A stretch of DNA of 64,000 bases from Melioribacter sp. (lineage in GTDB: Bacteria; Bacteroidota; Ignavibacteria; Ignavibacteriales; Melioribacteraceae). Where the stretch lies: positions 1-64,000 of the forward strand of contig JAHEZQ010000011.1 of assembly GCA_023250955.1 (NCBI GenBank). Direction: 5' to 3'. A program made the position numbers and the translations under genes. The notes under the pieces are model-generated. The model was not told where the DNA came from. It worked only from the letters and a program-made list of their open reading frames with translations, and did not search any database. Shown piece by piece: positions 1 through 9,997 of the stretch (positions are counted from its first letter, which is position 1; each line of letters opens with the position of its first letter).

Positions 1-1035
1 CCATTGATTATTGTAAAATCTAACAACAGCAAAATAGTTTGTCCCTATCCAAATACCTCCATTTTTATCTGCAGCGAGACTATTAACCCAATTTTCCGGC
101 ATACCGGATGATTTGTTAAAGGTTGTAAATTTAATATTATCATATTTTGCTAACCCATAAATCGTACCGATCCAAATGTTTCCATATATATCCTCTTCTA
201 ATGCAGTAACAGCATCTGACGGCAACTCACTAACAAATCTCTGCCAACTTACACCGTTATAAACATATAATCCGTTGGGAGTGCCCACCCACAAACGATC
301 ATTGCTGTCGATTAATATATCGGTTATTATTTTGGTACTAAATATTCCCGAGTTCTCATAAGAAATCCAGTTTTTCCCGTCATATTTTATTAGACTATGA
401 TTAAGGGACGCTATCCATTTATTGTTATACTTATCAATAACGACTTTGCTCAATTCGTCGCTTGGTATTTTTGAGTTAATTGTTCTGTAATCTACACCGC
501 GTGTTGTATCATCTAAAATCCTTTCTATTAAAGCGTATAGTCCTCCTTTAGCCTTCACATTTACACTATCATCTCTGCAACCACTTTTAATAAATTTTAT
601 TTCGTAAAATCCCGGATAAACTTTTTTAATGATCGAGGGAGTAATTTCCCCCGTGGATTGATCATTTACATAAATACTTGCACCTGACGGAATAGTAGAA
701 CAAATAAGGTTCGACCAAAAGCGAGGGTTACTTATCATGTCAATAGAAAAAGATTGAACTTGATTTTTGTTAAGCGTAAATAACATACTGGAGTCAGAAA
801 ACAATTCGTGTTTTAACGAGAGTTTATGTTTTCCTTCAGTAATCCACAATGCCGAATCGGGGGTCATTACACTCCAGTTTTTATTATCAATAAAAATTTT
901 ATAACCACGGGGATTACTGCTGACAAATATTTTTCCATATTCAGGTATCGGAGGATCTATAGGTCCGGTAAATACATCTTTTTCACAAGAGATAAGTCCA
1001 AATATTGATAAAGATATAATTAAAATTCTTTTCAT
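1..1035 (-). CDS. PEGA/seven-bladed-propeller surface lipoprotein (partial, C-terminus cut by window edge)
   Basis: The frame is open from the ATG at 1035 to base 1, giving 345 codons with no stop. The N-terminus is a lipoprotein signal ending in LISC followed by EKDVFTG, which matches the three related genes at 1130-2602, 2709-4166 and 7577-9028. Two PEGA-like beta domains follow (roughly residues 35-95 and 107-175). Then come the first four propeller blades, marked by NNKWIA, DRLWVG, GNIWIG and GGIWIG. By analogy with the complete paralogs about 145 residues and three blades lie outside the window. It is the third propeller gene downstream of the receptor at 5133-7379. It shares WSV-x-TPDS and a Cys pair (CSTIPS, CRDDS) with the 7577-9028 paralog rather than with its tandem neighbours. 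The ligand is unknown. Confidence 0.85.
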   Translation of the reverse strand, partial: MKRILIISLSIFGLISCEKDVFTGPIDPPIPEYGKIFVSSNPRGYKIFIDNKNWSVMTPDSALWITEGKHKLSLKHELFSDSSMLFTLNKNQVQSFSIDMISNPRFWSNLICSTIPSGASIYVNDQSTGEITPSIIKKVYPGFYEIKFIKSGCRDDSVNVKAKGGLYALIERILDDTTRGVDYRTINSKIPSDELSKVVIDKYNNKWIASLNHSLIKYDGKNWISYENSGIFSTKIITDILIDSNDRLWVGTPNGLYVYNGVSWQRFVSELPSDAVTALEEDIYGNIWIGTIYGLAKYDNIKFTTFNKSSGMPENWVNSLAADKNGGIWIGTNYFAVVRFYNNQW

Positions 1036-1129
1036 TTTTTATAATCATAGAATAACTATCTATAGAACTAAATTGAATCGGATTCCATTTAATAGGTGAA
1101 TGACCCAGAAACTAATTTTAGTAAATAAA

Positions 1130-2602
1130 TTAGAACGTTCCTTTTTTAAGTTTTGCTATTCCCCCGCCTTTTGTAGCCAACCAACCATCTCCGTTCAAAT
1201 CAATAGAGAATGATGTACACCACTTGGAAAAATATCCATAGCTATCTGAATCATAAAACTTAAACTGCTGGGTAGTGTTATATTTAACCAAACCACCATT
1301 GAGTGCCATCCAAATATTATTACCAGTATCCAGATAAAATGATTCTACATCCAATGCGAAAAGTAAATTCAATCTTAGCTCTTCCCATTGAGCACCATTA
1401 AATCTAATGAGCGCACTTCTAACTTCTAAAGCCTGATCGTAAATATGGAATGAATATAAATTCCCATTTTTATCAACAATTAAATCTTTAATGATATCCG
1501 AAATATCAAGTATTTGCGATTCATTAAAGAATATAGACATTGCAACTGTTGTAATGTTGATCCATCTATTTCCATGATATCTTAGTATACCGCTTCCGCT
1601 GGTACCAACCCATATATCTCCATTGTTAGAACATGCAACTGATGATAAATTCAAAAATTGTACACCCGTATTTCCTGAGTTAAATACTTGGTACGAACTG
1701 CCATTGTATTTTACAAGAGCATTTATAGTAGCTATCCAGATATTTCCAATAAAATCTTCGTCAAGTGCAATAACATTATTTGACGGAAGGTTATTTGTCA
1801 TATTCATCCAGCTAAATCCATCAAAAGTGAATAGACCTTTAATTGAAGCAACCCATAATTTCCCGTTTCTATCAATAAGTAAATCCTGAATACGCGATCC
1901 TTCAATCACTCCGGCATTCTCATACGAAGTCCAATTCTTTCCGTCAAATTTCATCAAACCATGATCAACGGTTCCGATCCATTTATTATTATATTTATCT
2001 ACAACAACTTTATTGACCTGATTGCTTGAAATTTTGGAATTATTAGTTCTATAACTTATTGTACGGCTTGTATCTTCGAGTATTCTTTGGATCTCTATGT
2101 GTTCTCCGCCCTTAACTATTATATCTGTGCTATCATCTCTACAATCTTTTTTTGATAATTTTATTTCATACTTACCGGGAAAAACATTTTTGATTGTAGC
2201 CGGAGTTGTTACATTATTCACTAGTCGGTCATTAAAATAAATTTTTGCTGATGAAGGAATTGATGATAAGGTTACATTTGCGAAGAATCGCGGATTCTTC
2301 AACATATCTACTGAAATAATTTTTATCACTGATTTATCAACTGTAATTGTTAAAGTAGTATCAAGATAAAAATCATGTCTCAAATTTAATTTGTGTTGAC
2401 CTTCGGTTAGATATAACACAGTATCTGGAGAAACGATACCCGTATTTTTATCATCTATAAAAATTCTATAACCGCCAGGATTACTGCTTATAAAAATTTT
2501 ACTGTACGTTGGTATTGGACTTTCAACGAGTCCTGTAAATACATCTTTTTCGCATGAGACTATACAGATTAGAATTAATAAATATGTTGAGATTTTTTTC
2601 AT
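1130..2602 (-). CDS. PEGA/seven-bladed-propeller surface lipoprotein
   Basis: 490 residues. The lipobox is IVSC with the modified Cys at residue 17, followed by EKD; acidic or lysine-rich residues after the Cys fit outer-membrane or surface lipoprotein sorting in Bacteroidota. Two PEGA-like domains lie at about 35-95 and 107-175. Seven blade motifs of the two-component-regulator propeller type follow: NNKWIG 205, GKLWVA 247, GNIWIA 286, GDIWVG 328, GNLYSF 380, NNIWMA 428, GDGWLA 471. No kinase or transmembrane sensor part is attached, so the propeller is a stand-alone extracytoplasmic domain, probably for binding or scaffolding (inference). It is the middle member of a tandem set of three downstream of a TonB receptor and DUF4249 gene. 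The gap to the next paralog is about 106 bases. Confidence 0.88.
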   Translation of the reverse strand: MKKISTYLLILICIVSCEKDVFTGLVESPIPTYSKIFISSNPGGYRIFIDDKNTGIVSPDTVLYLTEGQHKLNLRHDFYLDTTLTITVDKSVIKIISVDMLKNPRFFANVTLSSIPSSAKIYFNDRLVNNVTTPATIKNVFPGKYEIKLSKKDCRDDSTDIIVKGGEHIEIQRILEDTSRTISYRTNNSKISSNQVNKVVVDKYNNKWIGTVDHGLMKFDGKNWTSYENAGVIEGSRIQDLLIDRNGKLWVASIKGLFTFDGFSWMNMTNNLPSNNVIALDEDFIGNIWIATINALVKYNGSSYQVFNSGNTGVQFLNLSSVACSNNGDIWVGTSGSGILRYHGNRWINITTVAMSIFFNESQILDISDIIKDLIVDKNGNLYSFHIYDQALEVRSALIRFNGAQWEELRLNLLFALDVESFYLDTGNNIWMALNGGLVKYNTTQQFKFYDSDSYGYFSKWCTSFSIDLNGDGWLATKGGGIAKLKKGTF

Positions 2603-2708
2603 ATCGGTATTCGAAAAATTACATCTACAAAATCCGGAGTGTAAATAAATTGTTCTGCTTATATGAATAAAATCAATTGATCAGTAGATTTCAATAGAAC
2701 AAGAGAAA

Positions 2709-4166
2709 TTAAAAACTTGATTTTTTAATTTTTGTAATTCCCCCACCCGAAGTTGTTAACCATCCATCTCCATTTAAATCAATACAAAAAGATGATGATT
2801 GATTAGAAAAGAATCTGTAAGTATCCGAGTCGTAAACTTTCATCGAAGAGGGATCATTATATCTGATTAAACCGCCATTTATTGCCATCCAGATATTATT
2901 TTTATCATCGAGATAAAAAGATGAAACTTCCAATGAGAAAAGCAATGGCAATTGTACAAATGACCAAAAAGTTCCGTTGACTTGTGAAAGTCCTCCGGCT
3001 TTTCCCTCAGTGGGTAGGCTCTCATGAAAGATCAAGACCTTACCATTATTATCAGCGATAAGATCATTTATTTGATTCGACATTCCAGATAACTGATCTT
3101 TCATACCAGTGTTAAATAAAGTCCATCTGCCGGTATTATATCTAATAAATCCATCATTGCTCGTCCCTATCCAAACATCACCATTACTTGAAGCTGAAAT
3201 TGAAGATATAGATTTCAATGGTACATCAGTATTGGCAATTGTAAAAATTTGAAATGAGTTATTATTATATTTGACTAAACCATCAGGTGTACCAATCCAA
3301 ATATTGCCAAACGAATCCTCTTCAAGTGCAGTAGCATTATTAGATGGAAGATTATTTGTTAAGTTCTTCCATGTAATACCGTCGTAATTAAATAATCCTC
3401 TAATAGTTGCAACCCAAACTATTCCCTTTTTATCAACAAGAATATCTTGAATACGAAAACCTTCAATTACACCTGTATTATCATACGAAGTCCAATTATT
3501 TCCGTCAAATTTCATAAGTCCGCGGTCTATCGAACCAATCCATTTATTATTGAATTTATCAACCACGACTTTACTCAACACATTACTAGATATTTTTGAA
3601 TTATTAGTCCTATAACTAACAGTCCGGCTTGTATCTTCAAGTATTCTTTGAATATCAGTAAATTCTCCGCCTTTAATGACAATATTTATACTATCAGCTC
3701 TACATTCTTTTTTAACTAGTTTTACTTCAAACGTACCTGGATAAATATTTCTTATTACAGCCGGAGTTGCAACATTATTAATTAATTGGTCATTCAGATA
3801 TATTTTAGCTGCCGAAGGAATTGATGACAAATTTATTGTTGCAAAGAAGCGGGGATTTTTCAACATATCAATTGAAATAGTCTTTACATCAGATTTACTT
3901 ACAGAAATAGTCAATGTTGTATCTGTATAGAAATCGTGTTTCAAATTCAGTTTGTGTTGACCTTCGGTTAGATATAAAACAGTATCAGGAGAAACAACAC
4001 CCATATTTTTATTATCAATAAAGATTTTATAACCACCGGGATTACTGCTGACAAATATTTTACCATATGTAGGTATAGGACTTTCAACGAGTCCTGTAAA
4101 AACATCTTTTTCGCAGGAAACAAGACTGATGATAATTAAGAAACAGGATAATATTTTTTTCATCAT
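2709..4166 (-). CDS. PEGA/seven-bladed-propeller surface lipoprotein
   Basis: The same frame opens further upstream at 4244, but that start would lie inside the DUF4249 gene and put about 26 residues ahead of a good signal peptide. The ATG pair at 4166/4163, just after the DUF4249 stop at 4171, gives MKKILSCF...SLVSC and is preferred. The architecture matches the 1130-2602 gene: lipobox, EKDVFTG, two PEGA-like domains, then seven blades (NNKWIG, GIVWVA, GNIWIG, GDVWIG, GKVLIF, NNIWMA, GDGWLT) and a C-terminus in KIKKSSF. It shares SPDTVLYLTEGQHKL with the 1130-2602 gene, so these two look like a recent tandem duplication. Ligand unknown. Confidence 0.87.
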   Translation of the reverse strand: MMKKILSCFLIIISLVSCEKDVFTGLVESPIPTYGKIFVSSNPGGYKIFIDNKNMGVVSPDTVLYLTEGQHKLNLKHDFYTDTTLTISVSKSDVKTISIDMLKNPRFFATINLSSIPSAAKIYLNDQLINNVATPAVIRNIYPGTFEVKLVKKECRADSINIVIKGGEFTDIQRILEDTSRTVSYRTNNSKISSNVLSKVVVDKFNNKWIGSIDRGLMKFDGNNWTSYDNTGVIEGFRIQDILVDKKGIVWVATIRGLFNYDGITWKNLTNNLPSNNATALEEDSFGNIWIGTPDGLVKYNNNSFQIFTIANTDVPLKSISSISASSNGDVWIGTSNDGFIRYNTGRWTLFNTGMKDQLSGMSNQINDLIADNNGKVLIFHESLPTEGKAGGLSQVNGTFWSFVQLPLLFSLEVSSFYLDDKNNIWMAINGGLIRYNDPSSMKVYDSDTYRFFSNQSSSFCIDLNGDGWLTTSGGGITKIKKSSF

Positions 4167-4170
4167 AATC

Positions 4171-5136
4171 TTAAATTGGCGGTACAACATCTGCCAAACC
4201 GGGTGTATAGCCAAATGATTTAATGTATGCATGGGTAAAATCAAAGGACCAATAGTTACGTAAAAATACTCCGAAAATTCCGATACCGTTATTAATATTA
4301 GTGTAATCTAATTCATTGAGATTAACCGTATAAGCATCATTTGTCCGCGCTATAGAATTAAAATAAGTACTCATACTTTTATTGAAGGATGCGACTTCGA
4401 GATAAGGACCAAGTATTACATAATTACTTTTGTCCGGATCTCCTTCCGATATCAACTGCATGGTTTTACTAATTGTTTCAACATCGAGAACAAATTTATT
4501 ATTATTACTTGGTTTAGGATATATTGCAAATGACCTTCCATCTTGATTAACATATCTAGCCGGGACATATGCAATTCTTGTTTTTCGTTGCGGATCGTTT
4601 TTCTTATAATAATAAATTGAAACTTGGGTTAAGTAAGCATTATCAATTGTTCCAACATCCCAAATAAATTCAACATATGTTTTTGTTAAAGGTGGAACAA
4701 CTTTATCAACATAGCTGAATTTGATTGGATTCGGAATATTAGATTGAGAAGTAAGTCTCATTCCACTTGGAAGAATTGCTTCTATTTCTAATTTATCGCC
4801 GACTAATGTAAATTTATTTGTATAATAAGCGTTATAAGGAATTTGATATTTGCTGTCATCTTGTCTATTAAAAGTAGTATCTCTAAAAATTACAACAGAA
4901 TCTCCATTCCAAACTCTAATAAGAGCACCTTTTACATTCGGATCAATTGTGTTTGAATAAGGATTATAATTGTCATTGGCGTAAGTCCGGGTAAGGGTTG
5001 CTACTTGAAAGGTTGTATCACCTCTTATAATGCAATTGAGCGCATATTTCTCTTTTAGATTTCCGAACGGCTCAAAACTTTCTTCACATGAGACGAAAAT
5101 GATAAAAATAAATATTATAGAAAGATATTTTTTCAT
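4171..5136 (-). CDS. DUF4249 family lipoprotein, receptor partner
   Basis: 321 residues. The signal peptide ends FVSC-EESFEP, an acidic post-Cys stretch compatible with outer-membrane or surface anchoring. The mature start (KYALNCIIRGDTTFQVATLTRTY) is typical of DUF4249 proteins, whose function is unknown and which are habitually encoded next to TonB-dependent receptors. Its ATG overlaps the receptor stop by 4 bases (ATGA, 5133-5136), so the two are translationally coupled. The most likely role is an accessory lipoprotein working with the receptor, loosely like SusD with SusC, but no SusD fold is visible and this is inference. A homolog follows the other receptor at 9029-9997. Confidence 0.85.
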   Translation of the reverse strand: MKKYLSIIFIFIIFVSCEESFEPFGNLKEKYALNCIIRGDTTFQVATLTRTYANDNYNPYSNTIDPNVKGALIRVWNGDSVVIFRDTTFNRQDDSKYQIPYNAYYTNKFTLVGDKLEIEAILPSGMRLTSQSNIPNPIKFSYVDKVVPPLTKTYVEFIWDVGTIDNAYLTQVSIYYYKKNDPQRKTRIAYVPARYVNQDGRSFAIYPKPSNNNKFVLDVETISKTMQLISEGDPDKSNYVILGPYLEVASFNKSMSTYFNSIARTNDAYTVNLNELDYTNINNGIGIFGVFLRNYWSFDFTHAYIKSFGYTPGLADVVPPI

Positions 5137-7379
5137 AGTTCAATTTTTATAGTAGCAGTTGGAAGAAACGGCAACATATTTACGCGTTCACCGGTATCCC
5201 GTTTGTAATAAAAAATATTTTGCCGATTATAAACATTAATTATGCTGAAGCTTAAATCAATGTTAAACGGATCGAAAATAAACTTTTTTGATACCGTAAA
5301 ATCTAATCTATGATACGTTGGCAATCTTTCAATATTCTGGACACCGAGAATTCCATATGGTCTTCTGGGATCAAAATTCACCCAGCTTGTAAAAATGTTA
5401 TCGAAATAATATTTATCGTAGAAACCTACAATTTGCGTGAACGGTAATCCTGAATTATAAATCCAAACAATTCCTGTATTCCAACCACTACCTAAATTGA
5501 ATTCCAAAGATGCATTAAAACTATGGCGTATATCATACTTCGGATAATATCTTAAACTATTTACAGTTCGGTAGGCATAAGCGAGAGTATAAGAAGTTGA
5601 AAAAGTTACTGGTTCAATATCTAATTTAATCGAAGATTCTATCCCGTATGATTCACCTTCCCCACTTATAAAATCTCTATCAGTGCTGGATATTTTTTCT
5701 TTATTAACGATGGGTAAATTATTTGTCCGTTTGTAATAATATTCAAGACCAAGATTAAGAGAAGTAAATGGTGTGTAATCAAATCCAATTATATAATGAG
5801 TTGCTGTTGTTGGAGGGAGATAATCGGGAATAACTATCCAAGGTTCAAAAATATTTATGACTTCGTTCTCATCGTTTATAGTTGTTAGCTCCTGCTGGAA
5901 TATTCCCGCAGAACCTTTGACCGAAAAATTACTAAATGGAATTAAAGTCAAATTTATTCTCGGTTCTAGTCCTTTCTTTGAGCTGTTTCTCGATAGGGTT
6001 GTTAGATTGACTCTGGTTCCGAAATCAAGTTTGAAAAAATCAAATTGAGCCAATTTATATATTCCATAAAAAATAATATTGGCACCGGATGTATTAAAAG
6101 TTACTGGTGCGCCTAAGGCATTAACAAAATTAAGATCAGTAGCTATTTGCTGTACATGGAATCCTACATTAATTTCACCGCGGTTTTCAAATACATAAGT
6201 AAAATCCATTTTTAGAGCAAGGTCAGATACTTTGTTATCGAGAGGAGTCTTGCCGCTAAATTTTGGAACCGTAGAGCCGTTAAAATTGCTGACTGACAAA
6301 CCAAGTTCAAAAAATAATGGTGCATCGGATGCCTGAAACCATTTAAAACCAAATGCATTTGATTTCCAATTGTAATCTTCAATACTTGGATCTGCATTGT
6401 TCAAATTATCAGAACTGGAAAATCCGTTCACGGAAAACTTAGAGCCGGGTAAAAAATCAGCATCAATATAATTTGCCTTGAAAGATATATCGTAAAAATC
6501 AACCGGAACATTATTTTCATTCAAGAATTTTTTAATTATCTGATTAGAAAAACTTTTCCTGCCGGTAATTATAAAGGAACCTTCACCCATTGGACCCTCA
6601 ACTAAGAATTTACCGCTAAGAAAACTTCCGGAAAGCTTTGAAGAGAGCCGGTTTTTATTTCCGTCTTTCAAAATAATATTCATAACAGAAGAAAGTCTTC
6701 CGCCAAATTGTGCACCAAAACCGCCCTTAAAAAATTCTATACTATTAACAATATCCGGATCAACTACACTAAACAACCCTAATGCATGGAACGGATTATA
6801 AATTGTAATGCCATCAACAAGAACTAAATTCTGATCGCTTGTTCCTCCGCGAACATAATAACGTGCAGACACATCACTTGTTGAAGTTACACCGGGCAGA
6901 TATTTTATTGTTCTAAACACATCAGACTCGACACCTTTAGGAGTTAATTCCAATTGCTTAGCGCTAATTCTATCAATACTAATTTTTGAATCGGTTGCTT
7001 TAATGCGTTCCCCAATACTCTCAATCGTCCTCATTTGAATATTGGCCGGGGCAAGTTTGATATTATAATGGCTTAATTTCCCTTTTGATACACGTATTGT
7101 CATTGTTTTGGTACTATACCCAACATAAGAAACGACTAAAGTAAAATTTTGATTTGCAGGAACTGATGTGATTAAAAAATATCCGCGGGTATCTGTGTTT
7201 GCGCCGATCTTTAATTCTTTTATATATGCGCTGGAAAAAGCTAACGCTTCTGCGGTAGTTGAATCTGTAACTAAACCTCTAAGTATTCCGGTATCTTGAG
7301 CTAACGAATTATTATTGGGGAATAATAAAAAGATTTGCAGCAAGAAGACGAATAAAGATAAATGGTAGGCCTTTCTCAT
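5133..7379 (-). CDS. TonB-dependent outer-membrane receptor with carboxypeptidase-regulatory-like domain
   Basis: 748 residues. Signal peptide ending in SLAQ (about 28). A carboxypeptidase-regulatory-like beta domain covers about 31-112 (LRGLVTDS, NTDTRGYF, VSYVGY). The plug covers about 135-240, with YVRGG at 175-179, LVDG at 187-190 and FGGRLSSV at 225-232. The rest is a beta barrel ending in INVYN...RDTGERVNMLPF and a final strand. It would import a substrate across the outer membrane using TonB/ExbBD energy. The substrate is not predictable here: no siderophore, vitamin or sugar genes adjoin. It leads an operon with a DUF4249 lipoprotein and three propeller lipoproteins. The 197-base gap upstream is the likely promoter region. 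Confidence 0.9.
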   Translation of the reverse strand: MRKAYHLSLFVFLLQIFLLFPNNNSLAQDTGILRGLVTDSTTAEALAFSSAYIKELKIGANTDTRGYFLITSVPANQNFTLVVSYVGYSTKTMTIRVSKGKLSHYNIKLAPANIQMRTIESIGERIKATDSKISIDRISAKQLELTPKGVESDVFRTIKYLPGVTSTSDVSARYYVRGGTSDQNLVLVDGITIYNPFHALGLFSVVDPDIVNSIEFFKGGFGAQFGGRLSSVMNIILKDGNKNRLSSKLSGSFLSGKFLVEGPMGEGSFIITGRKSFSNQIIKKFLNENNVPVDFYDISFKANYIDADFLPGSKFSVNGFSSSDNLNNADPSIEDYNWKSNAFGFKWFQASDAPLFFELGLSVSNFNGSTVPKFSGKTPLDNKVSDLALKMDFTYVFENRGEINVGFHVQQIATDLNFVNALGAPVTFNTSGANIIFYGIYKLAQFDFFKLDFGTRVNLTTLSRNSSKKGLEPRINLTLIPFSNFSVKGSAGIFQQELTTINDENEVINIFEPWIVIPDYLPPTTATHYIIGFDYTPFTSLNLGLEYYYKRTNNLPIVNKEKISSTDRDFISGEGESYGIESSIKLDIEPVTFSTSYTLAYAYRTVNSLRYYPKYDIRHSFNASLEFNLGSGWNTGIVWIYNSGLPFTQIVGFYDKYYFDNIFTSWVNFDPRRPYGILGVQNIERLPTYHRLDFTVSKKFIFDPFNIDLSFSIINVYNRQNIFYYKRDTGERVNMLPFLPTATIKIEL

Positions 7380-7576
7380 TAATTAATAATTTTATTAACG
7401 AATAATTAGATGAAGAATAATTTCGGTTAGTAAGATAAACCTTTATGGGAGAATTTCCAGTCCAAAAAATGTATATATACTTTATTAAAGAAGTAAACCG
7501 GTTACAATATATATTTTTAACATTTTTTAACTACACCGTGTATAATAGCTATTTAACAATGACTATTAAATTATGA

Positions 7577-9028
7577 TCAGAAAAAACCTTTCTTAAGTTT
7601 TACAATACCGCCCCCAAGTGTTGTAAGCCAGCCATCACTTTTAAGATCAATACAAAATGAAGAACATAGTTTTGAGAAAAATCCATTTGTATCTGAATCA
7701 TAAAATACTAATGGTTTAAATTCATTATATCTAAGTAACCCACCACTGTATGTCATCCAAATATTATTTTCATCATCGTTATAAAAGGAATGTATATCCA
7801 CGTAAAATAATAAAGGCAATATTAATTCTTCCCAAGTTTGCCCATTATATTTTATTAATGCGCCTCTATAATGTTCTCCCGAATCCGGCATACAATAGGC
7901 GTAGAGATTATTATTTTTATCCACTATAAGATCTTGGATTTCATTCGAGATGCTTGGATCAAGATTCATTTTTGAAATTGTGTGTTGATAAAATTTCTTA
8001 CCATCATATTGGATAATCCCCCATGTAAATGATCCAATCCATATATCTCCATTTTTAGAAGATGACAAAGACCATAGATTATTTAGAGGAACACCCGCCT
8101 CAGTACTTGTAAATGTATGGAATGAAACATTATCATATTTTATTAAAGCGTTAAGATTTGCAATCCAGATATTTCCGTTAACATCTTCCTCTAATGCTGT
8201 TACATTAGCAGACGGCAGTTTATCAGTATATGATTGCCAACTAATTCCATCAAAGACAAATAAACCTTGAGCACTTCCAACCCAAAGTCTTCCCTTTTTA
8301 TCAACCAGCAAGTCATTGATACGTGACCTGTCTATTATTCCGGTATTTTCATAATTAGTCCAATGCTTTCCATCAAATTTCATAAGTCCATGATCAATAG
8401 AGCCGATCCATTTATTATTGTAATTATCAACGACAACTTTATTTAAAACATTACTCGACATTGGGGAGTTGTTCATGCGATAACTTACTGTTCTACTTGT
8501 GTCTTCAAGAGTTCTTAGTATTTCATAATACTTTCCTCCTTTAATTAAATACGTAGAGCTGTCATCACGACAATTTGCTTTTTGAAATTTGATTTCATAT
8601 TGACCTGGATAAATGTGAGGTATTGTTGCTGGTGTTGTATAATTTGCTATTTGATCATTCAGATAAATCTTTGCAATAGATGGAACGGTTGAGCAATATA
8701 TTTTTGCATAGAAACGTGGATTGCTCATCATATCTATATTAAAATTCTGAACTGTTGACTTCTTTACAACTACAGTCATACTCGAATCTGAAAAAATATT
8801 ATGCTTCAATGTAAGTTTATGATTGCCTTCAGCTAACCATAATACTGAATCTGGTGTAATCACACTCCAATTTTTATCATCTATAAAAATTTTATAACCT
8901 TTTGGATTTGTGCTAACAAAAAATTTCCCAAATTCGGTGATTATGGGTTCATCAACCCCAGTAAAAACCTCTTTCTCACATGAGACGAATCCAATAATTA
9001 AAATCGATATTAATAATATTTTTTTCAT
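7577..9028 (-). CDS. PEGA/seven-bladed-propeller surface lipoprotein
   Basis: 483 residues. Lipobox FVSC then EKEVFTG. Two PEGA-like domains contain a Cys pair (CSTVPS and NCRDDS) that the 1130 and 2709 paralogs lack in part. Seven blades follow (NNKWIG, GRLWVG, GNIWIA, GDIWIG, NNLYAY, NNIWMT, SDGWLT), ending GGGIVKLKKGFF. The ATG follows the DUF4249 stop with no gap (TAA-ATG), so it is almost certainly cotranslated with that gene. This is the single propeller gene of the 12240-to-7577 operon, and defines the minimal unit receptor, DUF4249, propeller. Exact role unknown. Confidence 0.88.
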   Translation of the reverse strand: MKKILLISILIIGFVSCEKEVFTGVDEPIITEFGKFFVSTNPKGYKIFIDDKNWSVITPDSVLWLAEGNHKLTLKHNIFSDSSMTVVVKKSTVQNFNIDMMSNPRFYAKIYCSTVPSIAKIYLNDQIANYTTPATIPHIYPGQYEIKFQKANCRDDSSTYLIKGGKYYEILRTLEDTSRTVSYRMNNSPMSSNVLNKVVVDNYNNKWIGSIDHGLMKFDGKHWTNYENTGIIDRSRINDLLVDKKGRLWVGSAQGLFVFDGISWQSYTDKLPSANVTALEEDVNGNIWIANLNALIKYDNVSFHTFTSTEAGVPLNNLWSLSSSKNGDIWIGSFTWGIIQYDGKKFYQHTISKMNLDPSISNEIQDLIVDKNNNLYAYCMPDSGEHYRGALIKYNGQTWEELILPLLFYVDIHSFYNDDENNIWMTYSGGLLRYNEFKPLVFYDSDTNGFFSKLCSSFCIDLKSDGWLTTLGGGIVKLKKGFF

Positions 9029-9997
9029 TTAATTAGTTCTATAACCCAATGATCGAATCATATTTGTTAATGGCACCTCTTTTTTTATCGTATACATTGT
9101 TCCAAAAATACCTAAACCACCATTTAAATTTGAGAAATCAAATAACGTCAATCGTACAGAAAATTCGTCTTTATAAGTTTGCTGTGATGCAATATAAGTG
9201 GCAAAATTTGCATCAAGAATATTGAGCATGAAAAAAGTATTTAGAATAATATAATTTTGTTTGTTGGGATCTTCGTAAGAGATTTCTTCCAGTGCAGTTC
9301 TTATTGTTAATGTATCATAATCAAGAAATTTTTGAACAGGCATTATTGATGGAAAAACTGAAATATTAACATTTTTAACCATAGAATAATAACGTGGTAT
9401 AACTTTTTGATAATTAACCCAATTTCCATTTTCGTTCTTAACATATTTCACAATAAATTCACCAAGGCAATAGCCATTTATTCCCTCCCAATCAAATGTT
9501 AAACGATCTGGGTAAACGGGTTTAGGATTTTTTTGAATAAAATTATTAATTAAATATTGATCTATAATTATCGGCTTAGTTGTTGCAGTTAATTTTTCCC
9601 CATTAGGTAATATTGCTTCAATTTTAATATTTCCTCTATATAATGGTTGAAAGTTTTTTAAATAGTAAAAATGTAATGGTGTTTTATATCGTGACGTATC
9701 CGATCTTGTTATTGAAGTATCTCTGAACTGATATACTTGCGCTCCATACGGTGAATCGTAAGTTAACATAATCTTCGCCCCTTCTAAAAATGGGTCATTC
9801 ATATTTGTGCTCGGATTATAACCTTCAACACCATAAGAGCGGGTTATTGTTGCAACTTGATATGATGTATCACATCTTACTACACAATTCAATAAGTAAA
9901 CTTCATTAAAATCTGTTTTGGGTTCTACTTGATCATTGCAAGAAAGAATTAATATTACATTAACTATTATGAATAAAAAGAATATTAACTTTCTCAT
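9029..9997 (-). CDS. DUF4249 family lipoprotein, receptor partner
   Basis: 322 residues. The signal peptide ends ILSC-NDQVEP. The mature start (YLLNCVVRCDTSYQVATITRSY) aligns with the same region of the 4171-5136 protein, as do ILPNGEKLTA and the near-terminal LGIFGTMY region. The start codon overlaps the receptor stop by 4 bases (9994-9997), preceded by a GGTGGAA ribosome-binding site inside the receptor gene. Like other DUF4249 proteins it has no known biochemical activity. Position and lipidation argue for an outer-membrane accessory of the adjacent receptor. Divergence between the two DUF4249 copies is higher than between propeller copies, which may reflect different ligands (inference). 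Confidence 0.85.
   Translation of the reverse strand: MRKLIFFLFIIVNVILILSCNDQVEPKTDFNEVYLLNCVVRCDTSYQVATITRSYGVEGYNPSTNMNDPFLEGAKIMLTYDSPYGAQVYQFRDTSITRSDTSRYKTPLHFYYLKNFQPLYRGNIKIEAILPNGEKLTATTKPIIIDQYLINNFIQKNPKPVYPDRLTFDWEGINGYCLGEFIVKYVKNENGNWVNYQKVIPRYYSMVKNVNISVFPSIMPVQKFLDYDTLTIRTALEEISYEDPNKQNYIILNTFFMLNILDANFATYIASQQTYKDEFSVRLTLFDFSNLNGGLGIFGTMYTIKKEVPLTNMIRSLGYRTN

Noticed and set aside
1623-1889. Many antisense and out-of-frame open frames across long genes
   Set aside because: They lie inside well-supported coding regions, lack motifs and signals, and are expected by chance.
7490-7510. AACCGGTT dyad upstream of the receptor operon
   Set aside because: Only 8 bases of symmetry in an AT-rich region; too short to call an operator.
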